Source of the DNA: Endozoicomonas elysicola
GTDB lineage: Bacteria > Pseudomonadota > Gammaproteobacteria > Pseudomonadales > Endozoicomonadaceae
Direction: 5' to 3'
Assembly (NCBI RefSeq): GCF_000710775.1
Contig: NZ_JOJP01000001.1
Location: 3,452,583-3,516,582 of the forward strand
DNA length: 64,000 nt
Each line of letters starts with the position of its first letter. Position 1 is the first letter of the stretch. A program made the position numbers and the translations under genes. The notes under the pieces are model-generated. The model had not been told where the DNA came from. It made no database searches and was given only the letters and a program-made list of their open reading frames with translations. This document shows positions 28,040 to 37,111 of this stretch, one piece after another.

Positions 28040-28063
28040 ATGGCGGTGAGGGAGGGATTCGAA
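28040..28063. other. island attachment site, left copy (tRNA-Ser 3' end)
   Basis: These 24 bases are identical to 39438-39461, the CCA end and acceptor/T-arm part of tRNA-Ser(GCT), including the invariant TTCGAA. After them the sequences diverge. This is the signature of integration at a tRNA 3' end. TGGACAC repeats follow at 28170 and 28182 and precede the other copy at 39354 and 39366, as arm-type integrase sites often do. Confidence 0.8.
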
Positions 28064-28315
28064 TCCTTGCAACACTGCAAGAACTATTTAAATATCAACA
28101 AGTTAGAGTGAATCAGAAAAACAAAAAGTGTCCATTTGGGTTGTTGAAAGTGGTTGTTGGTCAGTTTGGTGGACACTTATTGGACACTTTAATAATTATT
28201 TTTCCGGTTAGATATGCAGAGGAGAAGTCCCTGCGTTAAGCTGGATCGCAGTGTCCACTATAGCGGGGCAAGATCATGTGGAAGTGCGAAGCACAGGAAC
28301 GAATTTGAAGCATTT

Positions 28316-28322
28316 GTTACAT
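28316..28322 (-). other. attC half-site at end of cassette array
   Basis: On the minus strand ATGTAAC, containing the stop codon of the 28317 gene, is followed by AAATGCTTCAAATTCG, the usual start of an attC site. The matching 3' half is not found, so the site appears cut or degenerate. It is the last visible attC before the island boundary. Confidence 0.4.
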
Positions 28323-28760
28323 TTCGGTGTGATGTTTTAACCATGCAGTTGAATATGCATATGCTAAATACAGTGTTATTCCAATTAGAGGTAAACTTAC
28401 CAAGTAAGCTATATTTCCAACCATTTCATAACGTTTAATAAATACAAAGCAAATAAGCACATAAAGATATGGTGATATTTTCTTTGAAAAATAGTTGATA
28501 ACCCTAAAGAAATCTGACTTTAGTTTTAGAGAAAATAATTTGTTAATTTCAAAATTGTCACTATAAACGATATTTAAACTATCAGTTTCATTGCTCTCAA
28601 ATTTTGTACTTTCTAAATTGTTTAGAGTAAAAAGGAAAACTATAAACCCATTGAGAATAGTTATCCCAGTTAAGAAAGGTTCAAATCCTGGCTCCCGAAC
28701 ATACCAAATAAAACAAGCTAGCAATGAAACCAGAGAAATTAATATTGATATTTTCTTCAT
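28317..28760 (-). CDS. cassette-encoded membrane protein
   Basis: Unknown 147-residue protein; the ATG giving MKKISILISLVSLLACF is chosen because the upstream extension of the frame is non-membrane and AT-rich. Four hydrophobic segments are visible: SILISLVSLLACFIWYV, LTGITILNGFIVFLFTL, PYLYVLICFVFI and YLVSLPLIGITLYLAY, with a charged loop between the second and third. The TAA stop lies in an attC-like ATGTAAC, typical of integron cassette genes. It would sit in the inner membrane. Confidence 0.6.
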   Translation of the reverse strand: MKKISILISLVSLLACFIWYVREPGFEPFLTGITILNGFIVFLFTLNNLESTKFESNETDSLNIVYSDNFEINKLFSLKLKSDFFRVINYFSKKISPYLYVLICFVFIKRYEMVGNIAYLVSLPLIGITLYLAYAYSTAWLKHHTEM

Positions 28761-28935
28761 ATCCGCCGAATTAAAAAAGATTAATTGTTCTTTGTTAAAA
28801 ATGCAAAAATTTAATTTTTGATCCAATACAAATACATTCGTATAAAAGATAAGCAAACTTATATCGGTACTACTCGTTACGCTACTATTGCTTTGTACAA
28901 TTTTCCTGATTTCCAGATATTTTTAAAAATCTACA

Positions 28936-29286
28936 TTATGATTGTTCTTTAGCAACAGGCTCCATTGCAGCCCAAAACCATGCAAAAATTGCAATTAAGG
29001 TACTAATTCTAGTATAAGATTCTAAAAACATAACCGAAATGATTGAGAACACCGCAATCAATACACTAATTAATGCTGCAATGAGAATTATTTTTCTATC
29101 TTGGGTATATTTATAATTTAAACTATATATTCCATAGAGGTAAGTAATTACAGCTGATATTGATATAAAAACAAAACTAATTTTTGTGGCTGAATATCTA
29201 TTAACTCCATGCATTACATACAAATGAATCCCTACTGCAATAAGGAATACAAAAAGCCATTTTTTTAAAAAATTGGATTCTATCAT
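28936..29286 (-). CDS. cassette-encoded small four-helix membrane protein
   Basis: Unknown 116-residue protein. The frame extends upstream into the attC site at 29305-29376, so I take the ATG at 29286 (MIESNFLKKWLFVFLIAVG). Four TM segments: LFVFLIAVGIHLYVM, KISFVFISISAVITYLYGI, IILIAALISVLIAVFSIISV and a final LIAIFAWFWAAM. It is the first gene after an attC on the minus strand, so it begins its own cassette. No attC is evident between it and the gene at 28317; they may share a cassette. Confidence 0.6.
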   Translation of the reverse strand: MIESNFLKKWLFVFLIAVGIHLYVMHGVNRYSATKISFVFISISAVITYLYGIYSLNYKYTQDRKIILIAALISVLIAVFSIISVMFLESYTRISTLIAIFAWFWAAMEPVAKEQS

Positions 29287-29304
29287 ATCTGTTTTTTTGA
29301 AGAG

Positions 29305-29376
29305 GCATAATGCTCGCGTGTGGGGCGCCGAAGGCATCCCAAGAGCGAAGCGACGAATACCACACACTTGTTAGGC
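29305..29376 (-). other. attC site after helicase gene
   Basis: On the minus strand GCCTAAC-AAG begins the site, the stem centre is GC-rich with an inverted GTGTGTGG...CCCCACACG arrangement, and the other end is ATTATGC (consensus GTTRRRY with one change). The 72-bp length is ordinary for attC. Confidence 0.7.
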
Positions 29377-29420
29377 ATATACACGGAATAAATAACAGCA
29401 AGAACGCTAACTTTCTATCA

Positions 29421-32312
29421 CTATGACCCCCAGATTTCTATAGTTGCATTGCTACCAGTTATTCTTTCATACATAGGTATTGTTAGTTCATATATATTGT
29501 TGTTAGATCTATTTCTATCGGATACCTGTGAAATGCTAAACCCAGGTTGCGCTAGAATAATATTAAAATCCCATAAACTAACTCTGTAATTATCGTACAG
29601 CTCATCTAAGCCCCGTTTTGTACCATATACAATGCGTGAGTTCTTAGCATTCGCTAACCTCTGATGTATGCGTTCTAAAAGTATTGGGGAAGAAACCCAG
29701 TGAATACTCCTCATTGCTTGAGCAAAAAGTTCATCACAGTCTGATTTTCGGCAACCAGGGCTGTTGCTTCCAGAAAATTTACAGTGTATAAAATTAATGC
29801 TTGATTTTTTTTGGTTAAAATAAATCAGGTCGGCAATTTCATGTGCTCCATCATCAAGAAAAATTATATCCTCTTGAGATAATGATGGCCTTAATAACTC
29901 AATTGTGTGATTGATCACTGGTAATTGATTTGAAGGGCTTTCTATATACGCTTCATGGCGAATATTACAACCAGCCCAATTTTTTTTCTTCCAAATATAT
30001 CTTGGTAACTTTTCAATTGATGTGTTTGGCGTTACTTTGTTCTTGCCAACAATGATTGATCCATCTGGAAGTGAAAGTGAAGGAGGGTATTCATTTAGAA
30101 CATCTTCGATGTTTTTTTCAATTAAAGTATCTTCTCTTCTCTCAGCGAAAACTGTAATATCTTCTGAATTTTCAATTGTCCATGGATTTTCATTGTCGAG
30201 GTCAAAAAGAAAGTTCAATCTTAAATCGTCAATTCTAATGACGCCTGTAAGTCTCTTGTTATCTTCTAATGATTGAGGGGTAATAATTGGTGTGAAGTTT
30301 CTGATGGGTTTATTATTCGGACTGCTTATAGTAACAGTATGAGCCTTGAAGAAAATAGCATCGGGAATTATTGCCATCGGGATTTCGTTAATAGATGTGG
30401 CAGGTTCACTTTTTGCTAAAAATGATAGTCCAGGAAGGTTTGCTATCATTGGCCCATCATTGATCAGTGTACATAATGTATCACACCAATCTTTAAATTC
30501 TGTTGCTGTACCTCTTCTCATGGCCCATACACGGCCTTTTCGTGTTGCTATGCCCCAAGTATTATCTTCATCCAACCTTAAAACTGCATGACCAGTAGCG
30601 AATACTCTACCTTCGCTTAACCTTATTGATGCCTGTACTGATGATCCCATAAAAGTTTTATAGTCAGGGTGTGAAGAACCAGATGAAGTGGAATTTTTCA
30701 TTCCTACCATGACATAGTCACTTTGAGAAAATTTAGAAAGTGTTTTAAATAGTTTCCCATGAGTTAATCTAGATAATTTCATATTAATGAGACTATCTTT
30801 AAATGAATCAAGAGCTTTTTCACTCGTCGTAAGCTCAAACAAAAGATTGTGTTCGTGGGCATGATATATGATATGTACATCAAGCAGGTCTTCCACATAT
30901 ATCTCTCTTGAAGCCCATTCGATGGGTTTGTTGTAAGCTGTGATTACAACAATTGGAGCATCTTCACTCTCTTGCTCATAGTGTACAATTTTGAATTTAT
31001 CCGAGTTGCTTGATATTTGATCAAGTAATCTAAAGTTATCTGGAGTTGTATACACTAAAGCGCTGAAGTAAACGCTTAGCTCAGGCATAAGAAAGTCTTC
31101 TTCTTTCGCTTTAGTTGAACTGTAGTGTCGTGCAAGCTGCATTTGCTCATCAATGATTTGAGGTATTAATTGGCTCCATGATGAGTCAGATTTGTATAGG
31201 CGCCTTACTTCACCACGAACAGCATCTGTATTTGCTATTAATTTGGCTGGGCCTTCTTGGTCTGTTGGAGTTCGGCAAATTCTGCCAAGAAATTGTATCG
31301 TATATGGGATAGATCTTGGAGTTGAATGTAAAACGGCGATTTTCAAATTTGGAATATCTAATCCTTCGCTAGCAATTCCTACACACACTAGCCCATCTAG
31401 ATCTCTATTTTTTACTAGTTGAATTAATCGTTCATTAGTTGATGGGGATCTGTCCGAGTGAATCACATCGACCTTTAAACCTTTGTTATTATATAATTGC
31501 ATCAATCTTTTAGCTGACTCGATTCTATCTGTTCGTATCAAAATTGAGCTTGAATGATTTAATGTTCTCTCCTCTCGAAATACATTGATTGCGGTTTCGA
31601 TGAGTGATTCATCTGAATCATGTCGGTGATTGCCAACGTTCTCACCTCTAAATTCAATAGGTCTTAAAATGTTTTTTTCTAATGCTTGACTTAATGAGTA
31701 ATGATAAATCAACTTTGCCACCATTCTCTTTCTGTCTCGTCTAAACGGAGTGGCGGTGAAGAAAACCTTTAGTTGGTTTTTATAAAATTTAGATAAGGCT
31801 AACCATGTGGGAGCTGGTTCGTGATGGGCTTCATCAATGAAAACAGCATCGATAAGTTCGGCAGGAATTGGGGCTAACGCTTCAAAATAAGGAGAAATAC
31901 TGTTAGGGTGAGCAACTATCACGTCATTCGATTCTAAAATATCTACCCATTCTTGTCTGGTAGATTTTCTATTTGTTACTTCGTATACAGGAACTGACGG
32001 AGCATTATCCTCTAAACAACTTGTTTTTTTTAATATCTCAAGAACTTTAAACTGATTTGAAATTTGCCTTCTTAAAATTTTAGAAGGAGTAATGATTAAT
32101 ATTTTATTTAAATTTAATTCAAAGCACGCAGCCATCATAATGGCAGTTTTACCAGAGCCTGTTGGCATACTAATTAGAGATGCAATCTCATTAGTACCAT
32201 TTGTTTTATAACTCTTTAGAGCCCATATTGCACCTAATTGGCATTCTCTTAATCCTATGCCAGGGTTAGGCTCTAAATTGAATTTGTTTTTATGATCAAT
32301 GAAATATGGCAT
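29421..32312 (-). CDS. DEAH-box helicase with nuclease-like C-terminal domain
   Basis: This 963-residue superfamily 2 helicase has Walker A MPTGSGKTA at residues 49-57, DEAH at 161-164, FFTATPFRRD near 185-193 and motif VI QFLGRICRT at 341-349, the layout of ResIII-type restriction and defence helicases. A long middle region is unassigned. Near residues 825-850 an EIAD segment followed by INFIHCKFSG resembles a PD-(D/E)xK-like nuclease centre with His in the E/Q position; this is tentative. It is followed by an attC, so it appears to be a very large gene cassette. By analogy with similar single-gene defence proteins, phage or plasmid defence is likely, though untested. No start alternative seems better. 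Confidence 0.8.
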   Translation of the reverse strand: MPYFIDHKNKFNLEPNPGIGLRECQLGAIWALKSYKTNGTNEIASLISMPTGSGKTAIMMAACFELNLNKILIITPSKILRRQISNQFKVLEILKKTSCLEDNAPSVPVYEVTNRKSTRQEWVDILESNDVIVAHPNSISPYFEALAPIPAELIDAVFIDEAHHEPAPTWLALSKFYKNQLKVFFTATPFRRDRKRMVAKLIYHYSLSQALEKNILRPIEFRGENVGNHRHDSDESLIETAINVFREERTLNHSSSILIRTDRIESAKRLMQLYNNKGLKVDVIHSDRSPSTNERLIQLVKNRDLDGLVCVGIASEGLDIPNLKIAVLHSTPRSIPYTIQFLGRICRTPTDQEGPAKLIANTDAVRGEVRRLYKSDSSWSQLIPQIIDEQMQLARHYSSTKAKEEDFLMPELSVYFSALVYTTPDNFRLLDQISSNSDKFKIVHYEQESEDAPIVVITAYNKPIEWASREIYVEDLLDVHIIYHAHEHNLLFELTTSEKALDSFKDSLINMKLSRLTHGKLFKTLSKFSQSDYVMVGMKNSTSSGSSHPDYKTFMGSSVQASIRLSEGRVFATGHAVLRLDEDNTWGIATRKGRVWAMRRGTATEFKDWCDTLCTLINDGPMIANLPGLSFLAKSEPATSINEIPMAIIPDAIFFKAHTVTISSPNNKPIRNFTPIITPQSLEDNKRLTGVIRIDDLRLNFLFDLDNENPWTIENSEDITVFAERREDTLIEKNIEDVLNEYPPSLSLPDGSIIVGKNKVTPNTSIEKLPRYIWKKKNWAGCNIRHEAYIESPSNQLPVINHTIELLRPSLSQEDIIFLDDGAHEIADLIYFNQKKSSINFIHCKFSGSNSPGCRKSDCDELFAQAMRSIHWVSSPILLERIHQRLANAKNSRIVYGTKRGLDELYDNYRVSLWDFNIILAQPGFSISQVSDRNRSNNNIYELTIPMYERITGSNATIEIWGS

Positions 32313-32319
32313 AGTGGTT

Positions 32320-32974
32320 TAAATATATTGCTGTGTTAATCAAATGCTATGACGATAATAAGTTCATCGAGTTGGGAATACACTGGTTATGGCGATTGAT
32401 ACTTATTCAAGCATGCTGGTGTTACCCACGAAAAATGGCGCTTAAATTGCTCCGCAATTTGAGTGACAGTTTTACCTGTCCGCTTGCAGGCACTTGTTGA
32501 TATGACTTCCGCCGTCAAGCAGGTTGTTTGAACTGAATAAAAAACTCGTTATACAACATGTTTGATACTCGAACCTGAATCAACGACGGCTGACAAGCTG
32601 ATATACGTGGGCTGGTTACCACTTTTCATGTATCCGTCGTGTGAGCCTGCCTCTCTCTAGGATCGAGGGTTCGACAGTTAACTGCCTTACCTCCTAACAA
32701 GACCGAGGACTACTCACAGGCCGGGGTTGCAATATCAGAACAGGTAAACCTCCAGATCTTTGCAGAAGAGCCTTTTTTTACTTCTCCTCTAAGCCTGCTG
32801 CCCCGATTCAATCAGCCCTTTATTCACGATCTCCCACATAAAGGCCGAGAGTTCTCTTGCTATGGCAACAACGACAATATTCTTATTTTTAAAACGGGCT
32901 GTCAGAGTTCGATACCTTTTACATAATCTCAACTGGGCTCGCCAGGCAATTTCCCTGACCGGCTCTGGCAAAAG
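32320..32974 (-). mobile_element. IS110/IS1111-type insertion sequence remnant
   Basis: The minus-strand reading LPEPVREIAWRAQLRLCKRY, then TARFKNKNIVVVAIARELSA up to the stop at 32789, is the extreme C-terminus of an IS110-family transposase. The first 280 or so codons are missing, with a stop just upstream of the homology. The approximately 460 bases after the stop are non-coding and rich in short inverted repeats (for example AAATTGC/GCAATTT at 32445), and may be the IS end that encodes the bridge RNA. The right boundary near the helicase start is uncertain. Members of the IS1111-attC group insert into attC sites, which fits this location. Confidence 0.55.
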
Positions 32975-33031
32975 CTAGCCCGCGTTTAATTCGGAGGCCA
33001 GTTTTTTACCACTCAGCGGGAGTCATAGTGT

Positions 33032-33682
33032 CTAGAGGTATTTACATACGTAAATGAAGTTTTGAACTAATACAAGTAAAAAACATGAAAAGCCAATAGT
33101 ATAAAATACAAACATTAATAAGCGCGCCTTTGATCTGAGCACTTTATAAGTGTCAAAAACATAATAATATGTAGCCTTTAAATTTTCTTTAGGTATTCCT
33201 GTTTTAATAACACTCATTGGAGTAAGTGATTCTTTAGTTATTTTACTACAATCACCTGTGTATTTGAGATGATGTTTTAAGAAGTAATCTTTAGTTTTGT
33301 CACTAATAATATTAGGAGCCATACCCGCATCATCTCTGTACGCAAAAAGAAAGCCTCTAATTAGTGAAGTTTGATCTCTTCCTGATTTCTCCCAATCTTC
33401 AAAACTTTCATACGCATCAATCATTTGAGGACAGCGAACTAAATAAATCAAACTTGCCGCTGCGAAACATACGGCACTAAAGTAGAATAAAGACCAACTG
33501 AATGGGAGTTTTAAAGTAATTTTGAATGTAGCATTCAAAATCGTTACTAAGATTTCATCCCCAGTAGCTTCAAATACCTTTGCTAGCATTGGCACTAGGA
33601 ATAACCACCAATAGCTAGATCGAATAACTTTACTTTTACCTAACGACTTTAGAGAATGCCAATTAGGAACATACTTCCACAT
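33032..33682 (-). CDS. cassette-encoded membrane protein
   Basis: Unknown 216-residue protein with three likely TM segments: WWLFLVPMLAKVF, LFYFSAVCFAAASLIYLV and a C-terminal LLMFVFYTIGFSCFLLVLVQ. A charged central region of about 80 residues (ESFEDWEKSGRDQT, then KDYFLKHHLKYTGDCS) lies on one side of the membrane. It starts 12 bases after the attC at 33695, the usual position of a cassette gene. Its own downstream attC is not visible; the IS110 remnant occupies that place. Confidence 0.6.
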   Translation of the reverse strand: MWKYVPNWHSLKSLGKSKVIRSSYWWLFLVPMLAKVFEATGDEILVTILNATFKITLKLPFSWSLFYFSAVCFAAASLIYLVRCPQMIDAYESFEDWEKSGRDQTSLIRGFLFAYRDDAGMAPNIISDKTKDYFLKHHLKYTGDCSKITKESLTPMSVIKTGIPKENLKATYYYVFDTYKVLRSKARLLMFVFYTIGFSCFLLVLVQNFIYVCKYL

Positions 33683-33694
33683 ACCCTTTTATAC

Positions 33695-33793
33695 CTCTAA
33701 CGCTTTGCTAAGCGGCAATAAAATAGCTGGCTAAAATTAGCGAGGAACGAGCAAAAGCCAGCTGTTTTTGTCCGTTTAAGCAACTTGTTATGT
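33695..33793 (-). other. attC site
   Basis: Minus-strand reading: ACATAAC-AAGTTGCTTAAACGGAC at one end and GCCGCTTAGCAAAGC-GTTAGAG at the other, with an AGCTGGCT/AGCCAGCT inner stem. Length 99 bp. The long arms are classic for chromosomal-integron attC sites. Confidence 0.85.
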
Positions 33794-34435
33794 GTTCAGT
33801 TCTTGGGCTATTTCTCTAGCTTTAAGCAGTGTTTTAGAAATTGGCTTAGCTAAAGCTGAAAGCAATTCGGATTGTTTGGTCATAAATTCGCGAGTTGGTT
33901 GCGGGTTTTCCACACCGTTAGATGATTGTTCTGCGATTAGAAATAAACCATCTGATACCCAACGAGTAAAATCTTCAACAACTTCGGATAGCTCATGATG
34001 TTCTACCAATAATTCAGGCAAATATAATGATTGAATCATATTAGCTTTATCAAAACACTGCGAGTCATAATCAACTTTTGCTCCAAACAGTTTTTCTAGC
34101 ATCTCATTGTTTAGGCTGTTGTTTAACGCGGAAATATGGAGAAAATATTCTTCTAATTTTTGCCGTTTTATCAATTCAAGCTCTTTTTTTCGCCATGTAT
34201 CATGTTCAATTGCTGTTTTGATTGACTCTGAGGTTTCAGTGGTTATAGCCACCTGTTTTTCAATAGTTTTTAAGCTTGATTCAATTGCTAGATATTTTCC
34301 TTTTTCATTACCTGCGCCTTTAAATAATGAAGCTATGTATGCTCCAAGCGCGGACAGCAAAAATATCAGTAAATAGAAATACCAATTGTGAATAATCGTC
34401 TCGTTTAAAATTTCTAGTGCTAACTCTTTTGTCAT
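33788..34435 (-). CDS. cassette-encoded membrane-anchored coiled-coil protein
   Basis: Unknown 215-residue protein. The frame extends through the preceding attC, whose translation is not real protein; I take the ATG at 34435 (MTKELALEILNETIIHN). One N-terminal TM segment (WYFYLLIFLLSALGAYIASL) is followed by a helical, charged region predicted as coiled-coil (SSLKTIEKQVAITTETSESI) and a soluble domain. Its TAA stop lies inside the ACATAAC of the next attC. It belongs to the inner membrane, cytosolic domain C-terminal. Confidence 0.65.
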   Translation of the reverse strand: MTKELALEILNETIIHNWYFYLLIFLLSALGAYIASLFKGAGNEKGKYLAIESSLKTIEKQVAITTETSESIKTAIEHDTWRKKELELIKRQKLEEYFLHISALNNSLNNEMLEKLFGAKVDYDSQCFDKANMIQSLYLPELLVEHHELSEVVEDFTRWVSDGLFLIAEQSSNGVENPQPTREFMTKQSELLSALAKPISKTLLKAREIAQELNT

Positions 34436-34468
34436 CGAACTTATCGGCTTACTCAAATTTGAAGGAAC

Positions 34469-34530
34469 ACATAACGCCCGCATATGGGGCGCGAACGTAG
34501 AGAGCGTCCCGCACCATGCACTTGTTATGT
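34469..34530 (-). other. attC site
   Basis: ACATAAC and GTTATGT are perfect inverted simple sites at the ends of 62 bp. The arms GTGCATGGTGCGGGACGC and GCGCCCCATATGCGGGC pair imperfectly as expected of attC folded strands. The stop codon of the 34525 gene lies in it. Confidence 0.85.
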
Positions 34531-34836
34531 GTTTCCGAACCAAAATGTTGGGTGCAGTAGCATATGTGTAACTCCAGCCCCTAAAATAATCATTGTAATT
34601 AAACTGTATACAATGAAATCAGAGTAAACCCTTTGCAAAAGCCTTCTAATGCCATAGCCAATAACTGTTAATGAGAGGAGGAACAGGCACAGACCAAATA
34701 AAAAGGAGGGGCTAGTGTATTTTCCAAATTCACCAATTATGAATAATGGGCCAATAATTGCTCCAAGCCAACCGACTACAGCAAAGACGGCATTGCCTTT
34801 TGCATTTATGAATACTACGTATGGATCTTGATTCAT
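34525..34836 (-). CDS. cassette-encoded small membrane protein
   Basis: Unknown 103-residue protein beginning MNQDPYVVFINAKGNAVFAV. Three or four TM segments: AVFAVVGWLGAIIGPLFIIG, SFLFGLCLFLLSLTVIGYGI and FIVYSLITMIILGAGVTHML. Its last codons (HPTFWFGNT) and TAA stop run into the attC. A degenerate attC half (34847-34853) precedes it, so it is the first recognisable cassette of the array in the direction of reading. Confidence 0.65.
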   Translation of the reverse strand: MNQDPYVVFINAKGNAVFAVVGWLGAIIGPLFIIGEFGKYTSPSFLFGLCLFLLSLTVIGYGIRRLLQRVYSDFIVYSLITMIILGAGVTHMLLHPTFWFGNT

Positions 34837-34846
34837 CTTTATTTAC

Positions 34847-34853
34847 ACATAAC
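34847..34853 (-). other. attC half-site, start of recognisable array
   Basis: On the minus strand GCGTTATGTG ends a possible attC, but the partner arm towards higher coordinates is poorly preserved. It marks the upstream edge of the cassette array. Confidence 0.4.
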
Positions 34854-35649
34854 GCTTATTAGTGCGAATTCCGCTTTACACTTTGAACACCAGCACGAAT
34901 AATTTCACTTTATAACTTTCAACTGATTGAAAATCATCCATTTTTAATACGATACTTAATTAAGCCGTACTAGCCATGTTCTGGTAAAGCGAGAATGGGT
35001 ATTAATCGAGAATCAAGATTCGCGATAAAGATCCAGAGGCTAAAATTATTTCTCTAAAAACATACAGATAAATTTTTTACCACTATTTATCGATAATTGT
35101 GGGTACGCTATATACTCTGGAAATTCAGCAAAATCACCGATTTCTTATTATAACTGTATGCTCATACAGCAGATTGAGAGTGGTGAGCATCAGGCACACT
35201 ACCGTCCATCACTTGTTCTTCTGCCTTTTACTGACATCAGGGAGCAGGGTATGAAATAGCTCAACAACAACTTTTGTGATGAAATATTTTTCGATGGTGT
35301 AAACCGTTGCTAATAAAAACGGCACTAAAGTATCAGGTAAAGCAGTAGAATTAAAGACAACCTTCACTATTAATCCATCGTCTTATACTTATAGCTCATC
35401 ACTTGGCAATCAAGGCTCTACTCCGCGCTTCCATGTACTGGTTCAACCTTAATCTGGACTATATTCAGGGGTTTGAATCTATATGTCAGGTTTATTCTGA
35501 ATGCCTACCTCCTGCTGAATACCGGTAATTTTGAACAACACCAGACTTAGTCCAATAAATCTGTTGCCTCTACGGACAAAACATTTTTTGGACACGTCCT
35601 TACTTGTCGTTCCTGGACAAATTACATTCAGCAAACGAGGTAAGACATC
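34854..35649. other. AT-rich stretch without a gene
   Basis: About 800 bases upstream of the first cassette, where an intI and attI would be expected on this strand. No integrase-like frame is open in any reading. A TTTTTTGGACACG motif at 35586 resembles the TTGGACACG near the tRNA end of the island (39364). Confidence 0.6.
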
Positions 35650-35877
35650 ATGAAAACACTCACTAACTCAATGCTCTGCATCCTGACACATCTGACCAAA
35701 AACCAGCTTGAAACCAAGCGTCATGAAATCGCAGAACTGAGCCAATACACCACCAAAGTGATCCGCGAAAGTTATAATTCCGAAGTCGATGAACTGGTTG
35801 CCATCCTGGAAATCCTTCACGACTTCCTGAAAAATCAGTCCTCACCGGAGCAACCGACTCGCTCTACCAAGAAATAA
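35650..35877 (+). CDS. small helical protein of unknown function
   Basis: A 75-residue protein, MKTLTNSMLCILTHLTKNQL at the start, probably two helices (RHEIAELSQYTTKVIRESY and DELVAILEILHDFLKN) and a basic tail. A GAGG site 10 bases before the ATG and a hairpin right after the stop support a real gene. The family is unknown to me; it could be a phage- or plasmid-borne regulator or toxin partner. Confidence 0.5.
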   Translation: MKTLTNSMLCILTHLTKNQLETKRHEIAELSQYTTKVIRESYNSEVDELVAILEILHDFLKNQSSPEQPTRSTKK

Positions 35878-35908
35878 CAGGTTGGGGTTTATCCCCTTTC
35901 TGTTATTG
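35874..35908 (+). terminator. hairpin after the 75-residue protein gene
   Basis: Outer stem AATAACAG/CTGTTATT encloses an inner GGGG/CCCC pair around TTTAT. It overlaps the stop codon. T tract weak. Confidence 0.5.
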
Positions 35909-35969
35909 GCTATATGCTGTATCCCATCAGTATTCTCTCTTGGTAGGATTCCCGTAGTCGCTCAATCAG

Positions 35970-36470
35970 CTAATTTTCTGTCGTGTTATTTTTCTCATAG
36001 TGCAAAGCAATATCATCCCAGATCACGCTCCCCTGTAGCTCGCTAAGCACCCTTTTGAACTTCAATCCCTTTCTCGCACAGGCTGACAGGAGGTTGCCTA
36101 TATAGAGCTGGTAGTTCTTGCCTGAAAAAGACGTAGCTTTCTTATAGTACCGTTTGTAATGAAGGTTTTCTTTGTAGGCGGACTCAGGGTATTTGAAGAC
36201 GATATCTTCCAGCAGGATTGTCCAGATCGGATCAAGGTAGTTGCTATTGTATTTGAGCTTGAAAGACCTCAGACCATAATTCCATAGTGCCTGTATATGC
36301 TTGATGACCTCGGAGTAGGTGTTCATTTTGACGCCAATTTCACCAGTTTCTTTATTGCAGGTTCCCAGGGCAAACTGCTGGATCACGGAGTGGTGGAATC
36401 GTACCTCAAACCGGAAGACATCAGTCTCAGGATCATAACCACTGGAACCATCACCAAGTTGAGTGCTCTC
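35970..36470 (-). pseudogene. truncated protein, possibly phage replication initiator
   Basis: The minus-strand frame is open from about 36470 to a stop at 35970, but has no ATG near its start; a GTG at 36386 leaves 138 residues. The upstream readable codons GYDPETDVFRFEVRFHHSVI are clearly part of the same protein, so the N-terminal part is missing. The FRFEVRFHHS pattern recalls replication proteins of filamentous phages; this is a weak match. The rest (LWNYGLRSFKLKYNSNYLD...) is unassigned. The loss of the N-terminus suggests a relic. Confidence 0.4.
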
Positions 36471-37111
36471 TTACTATTTGTGTTACAGAGAGGATCATTG
36501 TTCCAGAAAGCAAAGCAGCACATCAGGGACAAGGGAGAGTTCAACAACTACTAGGAATCATTCAGGAGGGCTTTACTGCGCTCTGGAGTCAGAACCGTTC
36601 GAGTACAGGTCAGCTATGTACTACTCCATACCTTTGCCAGCCACGTTATGATGAATGGCGGAACCATTCGTGTACTGTAAAGTATCTTCGCTCACGCTGA
36701 CATCAAGATAACCATGAAATATGCCAAATTCAGCAAAGAGCATTTAAACGACGAAGTAAGAATAGAACTATTAAATAAAATGGAATCAGCAGTCATCGTG
36801 AACACCTGAATCAAGAAGATCGAAAGTTGCTCCGTCATAGCTCGTAAAATGAAAAAAGAGCTTTTGTTAATACTTACATACTGACTGAAATGATAGTTAG
36901 AGAGAGCGAGTAACTGCATTTTTTTTAAGGGATGCTCATGGAGGAGCAATCTTAATAGCAGACTAGAAATCAGATGTGCAGTTGTACCTAAAGACCAGGC
37001 AAACAACACCTCATTGCAGAGTGAAATTTTCCCAGCACAACAGTTAGCACCCATAGGCATTTTGAACTTATGAGTTATGGACAGGTCTTTTTATAGCAAT
37101 TTAAATCAAAA
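36471..37111. other. stretch without a supportable gene
   Basis: Only short frames. A 122-codon minus frame (36692-37060) gives a Leu/Ser/Phe-rich hydrophobic translation without ribosome site; I do not call it. Confidence 0.5.

Noticed and set aside
36692-37060. 122-codon minus-strand hydrophobic frame
   Set aside because: No ribosome site, Leu/Ser/Phe-rich composition typical of chance frames in AT-rich DNA.
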